Of a stretch of DNA of 52,028 bases, positions 1 through 11,098 are shown piece after piece. The stretch spans positions 30,001 to 82,028 of the forward strand of contig JACDHA010000004.1 in NCBI GenBank assembly GCA_013821315.1, in the 5' to 3' direction. The position numbers were made by a program, and so were the translations under genes. How positions within the stretch are numbered: position 1 is the stretch's first letter; each line of letters begins with the position of its first letter. This DNA comes from Candidatus Dependentiae bacterium. Its GTDB lineage: Bacteria; Babelota; Babeliae; Babelales; Babelaceae. The notes below the pieces were generated by a model. The model made no database searches and was not told the DNA's origin. It saw only the letters and a list, made by a program, of their open reading frames with translations.

Positions 1-1735
<1,735 letters not shown>

Positions 1736-1840
1736 TCACATTAAAACTTCAATAATTTGAGAAACTAAAAAATATTAAACTTGATATTATACTACAGATA
1801 TTTCAACCGCAAGGTTAGATTTTGATTTATCATAAAAGAT

Positions 1841-1958
1841 TCCCTGGTGGGTATAGTTGCAAGGTCACACCCGTTACCATTCCGAATACGGAAGTTAAGC
1901 TTGCAACGCTGATGATACTTGGCTGGTTACGGCCTGGGAAAGTAAGTACTGCCAGGGT
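1841..1958 (+). rRNA. rrf: 5S ribosomal RNA
   Basis: The 5' TCCCTGGTGG pairs with the 3' CTGCCAGGG end, and the core block CCGTTACCATTCCGAATACG is typical of bacterial 5S RNA. It lies about 105 nt after the 23S end on the same strand, so the two are probably co-transcribed. The AT-rich 23S-5S spacer holds no tRNA. Ends are good to a few bases. Confidence 0.95.
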
Positions 1959-1968
1959 TAAATATTAA

Positions 1969-1995
1969 AGCTCCAGTGAAAACTGGGGCTTTTCT
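1969..1995 (+). terminator. Intrinsic terminator of the rRNA operon
   Basis: AGCTCCAGT, a GAAA loop and ACTGGGGCT form a stem with one G-T pair, followed by TTTCTT. It sits 11 nt after the 5S RNA. Confidence 0.85.
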
Positions 1996-2089
1996 TATGC
2001 TTAAAAAGATCAAACTCTTGCGCATAAAGTGCCTATGTTTTATAGTTGCTGTTATATAATTAACAGCTTAGACTATTAAGGGCAACAAT

Positions 2090-3067
2090 ATGAGTACAGT
2101 AGTACGTAAGTCTCTTTGGCAAAGCATAACAGTTGCTCTCTGTTTTTTTACTTTTTCTGTATCTCTTCTTTCTCAACCAAACCCATTGTATGTCAACTGT
2201 ATTAAACAGCTTGTAGATAAATATACCCGCCCTTTTACTGTTTTAGAGTTAGGTTTTACGAGTACTGAGTATGCGTTTGATATAGCGTCAACTGTCACTA
2301 ATGTATCTTGTATTAGTATTATTTTTAAGGATGCTCGATCGAGCTTGGTAGCAGCTTCTGCTAAGAGGTTAAATAATATTGTAGTTTTAAACCCTGCTGT
2401 TGCGAGCATTGAAGATCTTACAACTTTAGGCCGTTGCGAGCATTTTGATATTGTTATAATAAAAGAGCTTTCTACTCTAGTTAAATTATGTGGTCTTCGG
2501 GTTATAACAGCTCTTTGTAATTTGGGTGATTTTATTATTTTTGAATTGCCTAAAAATGGTACTCAACTGTTAAAAAAAATAGACTCAAGCAAAATTACTG
2601 TCTATAATTCTTGTGAAGGTGATATTGCGGTATGCACTATGCATAAACAATCGCTTGATATAGCTCGTTGGACTCAAAATTTACCTGTTTCTTCTACGCC
2701 TAGATATATTATTAAAAGTGAATTTAACCAAAAGTTATTTTATAAAGACTCTGCTGCAAAACCCACTAATTGGATTAGAGGAATTAACCTAGTTACTTTT
2801 GTTATGCTAAAAGGAATATATCCATCTGATGATACTATTAGACAACAGCTAACAGCTCTTGCTTCCACTTTTCCTGAATATAATGATGGTGTTATTGGCA
2901 ATATGATTATCGATGGTGCATCACTTAAATTGATAGATTTTGATGATAAACGTCGTAAATCTAATATGAAGAAGTGTATAAATAAAGCTTTAAGGTTATT
3001 TAATAATGATAAAACGCGCCTAGTAGATCCAAAAAAGCGTATAAAAGAATATTATCGCAGTTTATAA
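2090..3067 (+). CDS. Secreted protein with methyltransferase-like fold and C-terminal LIDFDD motif
   Basis: The 325-residue protein starts at ATG with a weak AAGGG Shine-Dalgarno. Residues 1-29 form a signal peptide or N-terminal anchor. Residues 50-62 (FTVLELGFTSTEY) resemble motif I of class I SAM methyltransferases, although the usual GxGxG glycines are not kept. FDIVIIKEL at 119-127 resembles the strand-4 motif. Residues about 268-289 (GNMIIDG, then LKLIDFDD) resemble the catalytic-loop and DFD strand of kinase-like folds, or a small beta hairpin. The function is unknown. If the fold is right, it may be a degenerate or exported enzyme. It is a single-gene unit between the rRNA terminator and an ABC-F gene. 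A TATAAT hexamer at 2055-2060 may be its -10, but no good -35 is visible. Confidence 0.7.
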   Translation: MSTVVRKSLWQSITVALCFFTFSVSLLSQPNPLYVNCIKQLVDKYTRPFTVLELGFTSTEYAFDIASTVTNVSCISIIFKDARSSLVAASAKRLNNIVVLNPAVASIEDLTTLGRCEHFDIVIIKELSTLVKLCGLRVITALCNLGDFIIFELPKNGTQLLKKIDSSKITVYNSCEGDIAVCTMHKQSLDIARWTQNLPVSSTPRYIIKSEFNQKLFYKDSAAKPTNWIRGINLVTFVMLKGIYPSDDTIRQQLTALASTFPEYNDGVIGNMIIDGASLKLIDFDDKRRKSNMKKCINKALRLFNNDKTRLVDPKKRIKEYYRSL

Positions 3068-3164
3068 TTTATTAAATTTAAAACTAAATTCAGTCTTATC
3101 TATTATTTTTTAGAACTTTATTAGCAATTAGATATAAGAAAAGATAAAAAAAATCAAATATTTT

Positions 3165-3193
3165 ATTTCAAAACTGTAAATTTTTGGTATACT
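3165..3193 (+). promoter_or_regulatory. Probable extended -10 promoter of the ABC-F gene
   Basis: TGGTATACT (3185-3193) fits an extended -10 (TGn-TATACT), and a poor -35 (TTTCAA) lies 16-17 nt upstream. It sits 55 nt before the ATG of the ABC-F gene in a very AT-rich spacer. Sequence pattern only. Confidence 0.45.
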
Positions 3194-3248
3194 GGTATTA
3201 AGACATCATTATATAGTTATTTACTTTTTCCTTTTAAAGGCTTTTTTT

Positions 3249-5132
3249 ATGATACAATTACGTGCTATTTCCTTATCCTTTAACGCCCAGACCATATTCG
3301 ATTCTATTTCATGTTACTTTAAAAGTGATCAGCGTATCGGAGTGGTAGGGCGTAATGGTACGGGTAAATCAACATTACTTAAAATTATTGCAGGGCAGCT
3401 TAAAGCTGACAGTGGTCAAGTGAGTATAGAAAAATATTCTAAAATTGCTTATATGCCTCAAGAGGTAGTACTCACATCAGATAAATCGGTATACGATGAA
3501 GCTTTTACCGTATTTGAAGAGTTTAATGCATTAGAAAAAGAGCGTATAGAGCTAGAAGTTATTTTAGCTACTCCTGAATGCACAGAGCACACTGTTGAAC
3601 GGTATGCTCTTTTACAAGAGAAGTTGCTTTTGTTTGATAAACAAGCAGCCGAGAAAAAAACAGAGCAGCTGTTAACCGGGCTTGGTTTTAGTCGCGCAAT
3701 GTTTGAGCAACCAGTGCAACATTTAAGTGTTGGTTGGAAGATGCGTCTTGTACTTGCTCAGCTATTGCTACAAGAAGCTGATTTTTATCTTTTTGACGAA
3801 CCTACTAACCATTTGGACCTTGTTACTCAGCAGTGGTTTTTTGAATTTTTAGCTCAGTCTCGTTTTGGCTTTCTTTTAGTTTCTCATGATAGATATTATT
3901 TAGAAGAAGCGTGTGATAATATTTTAGAACTAGAGCGTGGTAACGCAAACTTATTTAATGGTAATTTTAGCTATTATTTAAATCAAAAAGAGCAGCAAAG
4001 AGCTGTTACTCAGTCAGCTTATGAACGTCAACAAAAAGAAATTACTCGTAAGCAAGAGACTATAGAGCGTTTTAGAGCATCAGCTACAAAGGCTAAAATG
4101 GCTCAAAGTATGATGAAGCAACTTGATAAAGTTGAACGTATTGAGATAGAGCCTCTTATGCCTACAATCAGACTTTCGTTTCCTCAGGCTGACCGCTCTG
4201 GAGCCATGGTACTTACTTTAAAAGAAGTTAAACATTCTTTTGATGAAAAACTGCTTTTTGAGCGTGTTACTGCTAATATTCAGCGTGGTGAAAAAGTAGC
4301 ACTTATAGCGCCTAACGGTACTGGTAAAACTACTTTATTTAATGTTATAGCGGGTAAATATGGCCTTCAACAAGGAAATATTAGCTTTGGTACAAATGTG
4401 CAGCATGCAATATTTGAGCAAGATCAATTACAAGTTCTTAAGCCAAACAATACAATATATCAAGAGGTACTTGATGCTTGTCCTTTGGTAACTGAAGCAG
4501 CTATTAGAACATTTTTAGGTTCATTTTTGTTTAGTGGCGACGACATTTATAAAAAAATTAAAGTGCTTAGTGGTGGTGAGAGAAATAGAGTTGCTATGGT
4601 TAAAGTGCTTCTTCAGAAAGCTAACTTTTTGCTTCTTGATGAACCTACCAACCATTTAGACTTATATGCAAAAGAAGTGCTGTTACAAGCGCTACAGCAA
4701 TATAATGGTACTATACTTTTAGTATCACATGATCATGATTTTATAAACAAGTTAGCTACACATATTTTGGAGCTTACTCCTACAGGTCTTCATAGTTATG
4801 CCGGTACTTATGATGAATATAGAGAGCGAGCGGCACAACAAAGTAGCGAAAAAGACCAACCGACTAATGAGCTTACAAGTAACGGTAAAAGTTCAAGTAA
4901 ACCTACTATAGGTATAACTGGTGAAGCTCATTTACGCAAAGAACTTTCTATTGTTGAACGCAAAATAGCTCAGTTTGAAAAAGAGAGCATGAAAATAAAC
5001 GAGCTGTTCTGTGAGTATGAGTATGGTACTCCTGACTATAATAAAGCGGTAACTAAGCTAGAAGCCGTTCAACAAAGTTTAAAGGAATCTATGGTACAAT
5101 GGGAACAGATAACAAAGCAGCTTGGAAACTAA
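3249..5132 (+). CDS. ABC-F family ATPase, ribosome-associated
   Basis: The 627-residue protein has two ATP-binding cassettes in one chain and no membrane segment. This is the ABC-F layout of cytosolic ATPases that bind the ribosomal E site and modulate translation. Domain 1 has Walker A GRNGTGKST at 34-42, signature LSVGWKMRL near 159 and Walker B FDEPTNHLD near 182. The charged P-site tether linker spans about 240-300. Domain 2 has Walker A APNGTGKTT near 355, signature LSGGERNRV near 440 and DEPTNHLD near 464. Residues 555-627 form a Lys/Glu-rich coiled coil, as in the Uup/YdiF branches. The subfamily (Uup, YdiF or an antibiotic-resistance type) cannot be fixed by eye. It is monocistronic and followed by a strong terminator. 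Confidence 0.93.
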   Translation: MIQLRAISLSFNAQTIFDSISCYFKSDQRIGVVGRNGTGKSTLLKIIAGQLKADSGQVSIEKYSKIAYMPQEVVLTSDKSVYDEAFTVFEEFNALEKERIELEVILATPECTEHTVERYALLQEKLLLFDKQAAEKKTEQLLTGLGFSRAMFEQPVQHLSVGWKMRLVLAQLLLQEADFYLFDEPTNHLDLVTQQWFFEFLAQSRFGFLLVSHDRYYLEEACDNILELERGNANLFNGNFSYYLNQKEQQRAVTQSAYERQQKEITRKQETIERFRASATKAKMAQSMMKQLDKVERIEIEPLMPTIRLSFPQADRSGAMVLTLKEVKHSFDEKLLFERVTANIQRGEKVALIAPNGTGKTTLFNVIAGKYGLQQGNISFGTNVQHAIFEQDQLQVLKPNNTIYQEVLDACPLVTEAAIRTFLGSFLFSGDDIYKKIKVLSGGERNRVAMVKVLLQKANFLLLDEPTNHLDLYAKEVLLQALQQYNGTILLVSHDHDFINKLATHILELTPTGLHSYAGTYDEYRERAAQQSSEKDQPTNELTSNGKSSSKPTIGITGEAHLRKELSIVERKIAQFEKESMKINELFCEYEYGTPDYNKAVTKLEAVQQSLKESMVQWEQITKQLGN

Positions 5133-5147
5133 TTAGTCTTATAGCGT

Positions 5148-5182
5148 GCCCTGCTTATTTTAGTGTAAGCAGGGCTTTCTTT
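5148..5182. terminator. Terminator between convergent genes
   Basis: GCCCTGCTTA and TAAGCAGGGC form a perfect 10-bp stem followed by TTTCTTTTT on the plus strand. It ends directly at the stop codon of the minus-strand aquaporin gene, so it may also mark the end of that transcript. Confidence 0.88.
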
Positions 5183-5815
5183 TTAGCTTAAGTAATCTTC
5201 ATCAAGTATAAAATATCTAAAAGCATAAGCAGCAAGCACGCCACCCAAAAGAGCGCCGCCAACATACATGCCTAAATCTTGCCACACTAGAGGAATGCGT
5301 TGAGTAAGGCCAAAAAGTACTGAACCAAGCGCTATAGCAGGATTAAAAAGACCTCCCGATACAGGGCTACCAAGAGCAGCAAGTGCTGGAATAGTAAAAC
5401 CTATTGCAAAACCAAATATATGATTAAGGCGGAACTTGTCCCAAGTAGCTACTACTAATACAACTAATGCTAATACAAAGGCTAACAGCGTTTCCATAAT
5501 AAAGGCTTGTAAAAAAGTAACTCCTAGTCCTGGTTGAGTAATAGCTATACTATTTTTAAAAAAATAAGTTAATGCAAATGCTACAAAACCACCAAGCACT
5601 TGGGCTATCATATAGCCTGGCACAGCATCCCAAGCTAAACGACCACGTAATGCTACTGCTAGTGTAACAGCAGGGTTATAGTGTGCTCCTGATACAGAAC
5701 CACCTATATATATCCATGCCATAAGCATAGCAGCAATAGCAAAAGGATTGCTGGTCATAGCTATAGTAAATATAAAAAAGAATGTTCCTATAAACTCCAT
5801 TAATAGTTTTTTCAT
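5183..5815 (-). CDS. MIP-family channel (aquaporin / glycerol facilitator-like)
   Basis: The protein is 210 residues from the ATG at 5813-5815, preceded by a strong TAGGAG Shine-Dalgarno. A longer reading from 5851 adds 12 residues with no ribosome site and was not chosen. Six membrane helices and two half-helices carry the paired motifs HYNPAV and LFNPAI. The family conducts water, glycerol or other small neutral solutes through the inner membrane. The second motif is followed by Ile-Ala where the family normally has Arg-Ser, so the aromatic/arginine selectivity filter lacks its arginine. Selectivity is therefore uncertain. It is the only gene in its apparent unit. Confidence 0.88.
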   Translation of the reverse strand: MKKLLMEFIGTFFFIFTIAMTSNPFAIAAMLMAWIYIGGSVSGAHYNPAVTLAVALRGRLAWDAVPGYMIAQVLGGFVAFALTYFFKNSIAITQPGLGVTFLQAFIMETLLAFVLALVVLVVATWDKFRLNHIFGFAIGFTIPALAALGSPVSGGLFNPAIALGSVLFGLTQRIPLVWQDLGMYVGGALLGGVLAAYAFRYFILDEDYLS

Positions 5816-5928
5816 GATTCTCCTAAAGAAAAAGGGGTTAAAAAAAGCCATTCATACAGTAACTGTAATCCTACGTTGAGTATCTAGTCAAGGGTTATAA
5901 AAGCAACTAAAAGCGTCTACAGTTAAAT

Positions 5929-6891
5929 CTAAGTTTTTTGATAAAAGAGTATAAGACCTATAAAGGTTAAAAGACAGGCAACAAAAAAATAAAGTGAAAG
6001 TTGTTCTTGTAAAAAGAGCCAGCCATACAGTTGTACAAAAAGAGGCACAGAAAAGCTCGTAAGTGCTATAAAGGTAGCCGTATAGCGCTTTAAAACCGTA
6101 GCGTAGAGCGTATAGGATATAACGTTTCCTACAAGTATAGTATACGCTATAAGAGCTACAAAAAAGAAAACTTGTGAGTTATTCAAATAAAAAAACTTGT
6201 TAAAAAAAGTATATAAAGATAATTCTGAACATACTTTAGAATAATAAAGCCCAGGGTTAAAAAGCTCAGGGCTTTTTTCTAAGCATAAGGAGCTCAGCAA
6301 CGAAAGCACTCCACTGCCAACCATCGTTATACTATTTATTTGTACAGGTGAAAATATATTGTTTTTAAGTAATCTTTGTACGGTTATCCAGCCGTAACGT
6401 CCTATAACTACTGCTCCTAAGGCGGCCAATTCAGGGTACGAAATAAAAGATAAAGCGCGCAACTGCTCTTCAACACAAGTGCGGGATGTTAAGAGTACAC
6501 AGGCACCTAAAAAGCCAAAAAACATGCCGATAGTTTTCTTTATTGTGAGCTTTTCACGCCATAGTAAGTAAGCATAAAGAGCTGTTACAAAAGGATCTAA
6601 AGTGCCAAAAAAAGCCGCTTTAGAAGAAGGAAGCAACTGTAAAGCATACGCTTTAAGCAATGAGGGTGCATAGGTAGTACAAGCAGTAGCTATACACAGT
6701 TCAAACCAGTGCTTTTTTAAAACACTACGTGAAACAAGCTGCTTTGAGTATATAAGATAAGAAATAAGTATAAAGCCTGCAAGCAGCATGCGAATGCCTA
6801 CAAAAAAGAGAGGCGGCAGTATATATAAAATAAGTTTATTAGTAGATATAGCGCTGGCTAGTAGTGCAAATACCCCAAAAAGTTCTAGCAT
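5929..6891 (-). CDS. EamA/DMT-family permease
   Basis: About 320 residues with ten predicted membrane helices arranged as two five-helix halves, as in the drug/metabolite transporter (EamA) superfamily. A signature segment around PSSKAAFFGTLDPFVTALYAYL near the middle matches the helix 3-4 region of the family. The first ATG is at 6889-6891. A TTG at 6922-6924 would add 11 residues that extend helix 1, and neither start has a clear Shine-Dalgarno, so the start is uncertain. The substrate cannot be inferred. Members export or import amino acids, nucleosides or other metabolites. Confidence 0.82.
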   Translation of the reverse strand: MLELFGVFALLASAISTNKLILYILPPLFFVGIRMLLAGFILISYLIYSKQLVSRSVLKKHWFELCIATACTTYAPSLLKAYALQLLPSSKAAFFGTLDPFVTALYAYLLWREKLTIKKTIGMFFGFLGACVLLTSRTCVEEQLRALSFISYPELAALGAVVIGRYGWITVQRLLKNNIFSPVQINSITMVGSGVLSLLSSLCLEKSPELFNPGLYYSKVCSELSLYTFFNKFFYLNNSQVFFFVALIAYTILVGNVISYTLYATVLKRYTATFIALTSFSVPLFVQLYGWLFLQEQLSLYFFVACLLTFIGLILFYQKT

Positions 6892-6975
6892 AAATAAAAT
6901 AAGGCTTTTAAGTAAAAGATACAATAGATATTATTTTTTACTATACCTGTAAATTAGTCTGTTAGCAATACGCTT

Positions 6976-7542
6976 TTAGGCGCGAGATGCGACAGTAGCT
7001 CCTAAGACTGTATTACAATCTACGTAACGCTGCAGAGGCATGCGTAACAAGCTTACGAGTTCACCACTAAATACTGTTCGTTCAAATTCTTGTATCTGAG
7101 TGTCTAGGTCGTTATCTTGTTTTAATAAAAGCATATACCGTTCAGCTAATTTCGGATCAGTGAATGTTTGTTGGTCTCTTAAAAGAGCTAAGGCTTTTTG
7201 AGCTTGGCTTGTATAGACGTTATTACAATCAGGCATAGGAGCTCTAATGTCGAAATTAACCACTTTACACTCTTGATATCTATTTAAAGGGATACGCAAA
7301 AGAGTACTTATTTGAGAAGTAAAAGCGGTACGCTCCAAAGCACGAATTTCTAACTCAAGATCAATCTGCTCTTTAAGTATAAGCATATACTGTTTAGCTT
7401 GTTCTAGGTTAAGGCGATAATATGAACCGCGCAAGCTTTCTAAAGAACGATTCATAACCGTAGTATACACAGTGCTACAGGGTTGAGCCAGTGTTTGAAA
7501 CAAGCTCATGGCCAATACAGTAAAAAAAATAAGGTTTTTCAT
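6976..7542 (-). CDS. Secreted protein of two tandem 71-residue cysteine-flanked repeats
   Basis: The 188-residue protein has a signal peptide at residues 1-20 (cut near TLAQ-PC). The mature part is a gapless internal duplication: residues 22-92 and 106-176 align with an offset of 84. Shared blocks are C..VY, YMLxLK, ER.xF, LLRxPLxRY and a closing Cys, so each repeat starts and ends with cysteine (22/92 and 106/176), consistent with one disulfide per repeat in the periplasm. Each repeat is predicted helical. No family was recognised and the function is unknown. It lies between the EamA permease and the CPBP membrane protein on the same strand. Confidence 0.75.
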   Translation of the reverse strand: MKNLIFFTVLAMSLFQTLAQPCSTVYTTVMNRSLESLRGSYYRLNLEQAKQYMLILKEQIDLELEIRALERTAFTSQISTLLRIPLNRYQECKVVNFDIRAPMPDCNNVYTSQAQKALALLRDQQTFTDPKLAERYMLLLKQDNDLDTQIQEFERTVFSGELVSLLRMPLQRYVDCNTVLGATVASRA

Positions 7543-7653
7543 ATAAAGCTACTCTAAGTAAAATATTTTTTAATAATTATTAGCAATTAATTAAAAGTAT
7601 ACGTTATTATAAAGTATGAGATCAAGAGTTAGTTACGCTCTTGATCTTGCTAT

Positions 7654-10600
7654 TTAGTTACGTTTTAAAAGATAGTTTATAAAACAAGTCATAAATATAA
7701 GTGCCAAGATAGTTACACTTACGCTTGTGAATGCGCCAGGATAAGCTTGAACATATAATTGCACTACAAGATTGGTTATCATGAGTGTTACTGTAGCAAT
7801 AGGTATAAGCAATGGGTCATACTGTATAAAATTTCTATACAGTAGCTGCACGCTAAGAGCGAGTAAAATAAAACACACTATCCCTGACGCTAGGGAAATA
7901 TCAGTATTACTTGGCATAAGAATACCTGTGGCCAGCAACCATAACAGCACACAAACACTCTTATGCGTGGTTATACGTGCGTAAAGAGAGAGTGAAAGTA
8001 AGGCAAAAATACGGTTGCTGTATAAAAATATAAAAGTAGCAGTGGATGTAAGCCATGGATATACACTGCTTGCACCTTCAAAACAAGGCCATAGTGGATG
8101 AGTAGTTAAAAAGAGTTTTTGAAATAAGGCAGCAAGAAGACTCATAAAACAACCTATACTTACTCCTAATAAAATTCTCGTAAGCCATGAGGCTTTAAAT
8201 CTTTCAAAAGAATACGAAAACACTACACCAGATAAGATATAAGTGAATACTATTTGCATAAGTAGTTGAACGCAATAAGAGGTAAAATAAAGGCTCAACT
8301 GGGCAGAAATAGACTGACTTGTACTTAATGAGGCCCGTATTTCAGGCAATAGTGAAAATGCTTTACCTACTGAAAGAGCGCCAATAATAAGGCTATAAAC
8401 AAGAGTTTTACGTAACGCAAAAATACCTTTTTGCCACATATGTACTGCCAAACTACCAGAAAGAGCTAGTACAATAAAAAAACATAACAAAGGGATAAAT
8501 GATAAAGCTGAGTGAACAGGCTCCTCTTTTTTTTGCTGCCTTAGCCATTCTTCTGGTATAAATATAAAGCGTGTACTATCAGTTACTTTATCACCTGACA
8601 AAGTTACCGTTATTCGCGCCTGTCCTTGAGTTAATTCGGGCATCTTTTGTGCAAAGGTAAAGCTCCAGTCTTGGCGTTCTGGCTGTTTAGTAGCGTTAGC
8701 TGAAATTTCTTCTAGTTCTGTGCTGTTAAGCTTAAAAGTATCTCCAATAAAGCTTAATGCTTTTTCACGCGCCTCGTGCTCAATAAGCGTTTTGCCAGGT
8801 GACGTTTCGGGTAATTGATGCTGCAAGCGTGTTATAGTACCTGTAGAATCCACGTATATATTAAACTGCTCAGCTCGTGTGGTAAGATCACCCGCAAAGT
8901 GTGCAAAGCGTACATGCCACTGAGGTGTTGGTAGATAAGATCCTAACAGCTTATAGTATAATGCAGAATTTTGTGACCAAATAAAGCGCTCAGCTGCTGT
9001 AAGCGTTGGCATAGAGAGAGTTGTTGTTATATACCAATTGGCACTAGGGGTACCTGTATGTTCAAGCAAAGCTTGTTGAGCTGTATGCGTAGCTTTCTGC
9101 TTGCTTAGAGTAAGTATTGGCATCGGTGTATAAGTAAATTGAATAAAAGTAAAGCATGCTAAAGATACCATGCCTAAAAAGGCCATTGTATTATAACTAC
9201 CAGTATTAAGCAGGTAAAACTTTGGTGGAGTATCTTCCAGAGGTCTAGACTTCAGTGGTTGCTCAGTAGTAACTGCCCAAGAGCTATTGTAAGCATCTAC
9301 CTCAATTTCGTGCCATTTTTTTGCTCTAAACCTATTAAAAAATACTACTAACAGAGGAATAGTTATACCAATTAGTACGACCATTTTTTGAAATAGCATA
9401 CCTGGGGCAGTCGATACAAACAAGGGCAATGCAAATAAGAGAGCATCATAAACTGTGTGAGCAATAATACCGGGTAGTAAACCAAAAGCTAGGTAAAGAC
9501 CACCAAATACAAAAGACGGTATAATAAGCTCTATAACACGCACATAAGCAGGTTGTGTAGCATAATTAGCATGAGCAGCACCAAATATAACTGCTTGAAG
9601 TAAAAAACCACTTATGATACCCAAGTTACGAGAGCCTAATTTTTTACCGATTAAAGCACTTAAAGCAAGAGGTAGTGCTCTAAATAAGCACTCTTCCCAA
9701 AAGCCGGCAGTAACTGCACGAGCTAGTACACCTAGGCCTGGTGCATAGGTACTAAGTATATTAGGATCGACCAAAGAAGAAGCGGGACTCCACCAGCCAC
9801 AAACTTTAGTGCCTATGCTATAAAAGAATACTACGAAAGCTAAATCAAAGCCGATAATTAAATATCCTGCAAGAGTTTTACCAAGTACCGTGTAAGAAGA
9901 AGCTATAGATTTGTCCCACATACGCCATAGTTGTATACGAGCGCCAAAAGCTTGGCGCGTAAGCCCTTCAGCAACTATAAAAGTAGTAGAATACAAAAGT
10001 ATCCACAAAACAAATTGAGCTGCCAATTGCATACTATACTGGAGCCAAAAAACTTTAACAGAAAGTGCTGTGTCATAACAAAACCATAAAAAAGAAACTT
10101 GATTGAGCGCTACTAAAAGTTGGCATACAGCAATAAATATACCCATATATAATGCTGGTTTTGGCCAGAGAGCGCGTTTGCGTAGGAGAAAAAGCATACC
10201 CAAAAAGCAGCCACCAAAAAAATACAGAACATATAAGGCCGTTTGTGCAAATGATGCTATAGTTTCGTTGGCTGCACGCATTTCCTGATACGACCGAGAA
10301 AAAAACTCGGGAATATCTATAAAGTGATTAAGAGTTGTCACTTTATTACCAGTAATACTTACTGTTATTCTAAAATGAGCGTCCTTTAATTGTTTATCTG
10401 TTCTTTGATAAACAAGAGTGTAATCTCTACGACCATTTGTCCGATTTTCATGAGAAGACTCAATGAGCTTGTAGAGGTCTAACTGTATACCCCACTGACG
10501 CATAAACTGTGCAGCTTTTTCTTGAGCTTGTTCAGGTGAAAGCTGCTCTCCCGGTTGGCTTTCAGCTATAATCTCACTAAAACCATATGGTTGCCCCGTA

Positions 10601-10980
10601 GGAGAGAACATAAAAGTAGCTTCGTTTTGAACTCCCTCTTTAAAATGGCGTACTTGCCATTTATACGGATAGTAGATACCTTCTTTTAAAAGTTGTTGAA
10701 AAGCAGCATTGCCACCTGCATGAAGCTCAATGTAGTTCTGAATGTGCTCGTCATTATTAAAATAAGCTACTTGTTGAGCATCCGCAGGTCCAAGGTTATA
10801 AATGTTTGCTATACTACGTGCTTGTTCTAATGCTTGCTGTCTGTTCATGGTAATAGTTATATCAAGCAAAGGCATTGCTTGAGGAAAATAAACAATACTA
10901 GCAACTGTTGCAGCAGCAGATGCTAAACCAAAAACAGCCCAAAAGAGCCGAGACCTAAAAAAAGAACGCGATGTTTGCAT
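7654..10980 (-). CDS. Giant membrane protein with CPBP (CAAX/Rce1-type) intramembrane protease domain, internally duplicated
   Basis: 1108 residues. After an N-terminal helix (about 10-30) comes an extracytoplasmic domain of about 200 residues ending near FIDIPEFFSR. A multi-helix bundle follows with the three CPBP motifs: E429-E430-x3-R434, H470 in FGAAHAN, and H508-x3-D512. This is the glutamic intramembrane protease/CAAX protease 2 active site. A second extracytoplasmic domain (about 610-805, ending FIFIPEEWLR) and a second helix bundle follow. They repeat the first half's layout, but no EExxxR or histidine motifs are present there, so only the first half should be catalytic. Family roles include prenyl-protein processing and self-immunity. 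The substrate here is unknown. Most family members are 200-300 residues. Confidence 0.82.
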   Translation of the reverse strand: MQTSRSFFRSRLFWAVFGLASAAATVASIVYFPQAMPLLDITITMNRQQALEQARSIANIYNLGPADAQQVAYFNNDEHIQNYIELHAGGNAAFQQLLKEGIYYPYKWQVRHFKEGVQNEATFMFSPTGQPYGFSEIIAESQPGEQLSPEQAQEKAAQFMRQWGIQLDLYKLIESSHENRTNGRRDYTLVYQRTDKQLKDAHFRITVSITGNKVTTLNHFIDIPEFFSRSYQEMRAANETIASFAQTALYVLYFFGGCFLGMLFLLRKRALWPKPALYMGIFIAVCQLLVALNQVSFLWFCYDTALSVKVFWLQYSMQLAAQFVLWILLYSTTFIVAEGLTRQAFGARIQLWRMWDKSIASSYTVLGKTLAGYLIIGFDLAFVVFFYSIGTKVCGWWSPASSLVDPNILSTYAPGLGVLARAVTAGFWEECLFRALPLALSALIGKKLGSRNLGIISGFLLQAVIFGAAHANYATQPAYVRVIELIIPSFVFGGLYLAFGLLPGIIAHTVYDALLFALPLFVSTAPGMLFQKMVVLIGITIPLLVVFFNRFRAKKWHEIEVDAYNSSWAVTTEQPLKSRPLEDTPPKFYLLNTGSYNTMAFLGMVSLACFTFIQFTYTPMPILTLSKQKATHTAQQALLEHTGTPSANWYITTTLSMPTLTAAERFIWSQNSALYYKLLGSYLPTPQWHVRFAHFAGDLTTRAEQFNIYVDSTGTITRLQHQLPETSPGKTLIEHEAREKALSFIGDTFKLNSTELEEISANATKQPERQDWSFTFAQKMPELTQGQARITVTLSGDKVTDSTRFIFIPEEWLRQQKKEEPVHSALSFIPLLCFFIVLALSGSLAVHMWQKGIFALRKTLVYSLIIGALSVGKAFSLLPEIRASLSTSQSISAQLSLYFTSYCVQLLMQIVFTYILSGVVFSYSFERFKASWLTRILLGVSIGCFMSLLAALFQKLFLTTHPLWPCFEGASSVYPWLTSTATFIFLYSNRIFALLSLSLYARITTHKSVCVLLWLLATGILMPSNTDISLASGIVCFILLALSVQLLYRNFIQYDPLLIPIATVTLMITNLVVQLYVQAYPGAFTSVSVTILALIFMTCFINYLLKRN

Positions 10981-11098
10981 AAAAAAGTCCTAAAATAATA
11001 AAAAAAATTAGTATCCTCAATTTCCCATATACGTATAAATAGTATACTATTAATTAAGAATATAATTACTTTTTTATATAAGAGGTTAACAAAGAGCT

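Noticed and set aside
5816-5851. Longer start for the aquaporin gene
   Set aside because: A strong Shine-Dalgarno precedes the internal ATG at 5813-5815, and the extra 12 residues do not resemble the family.
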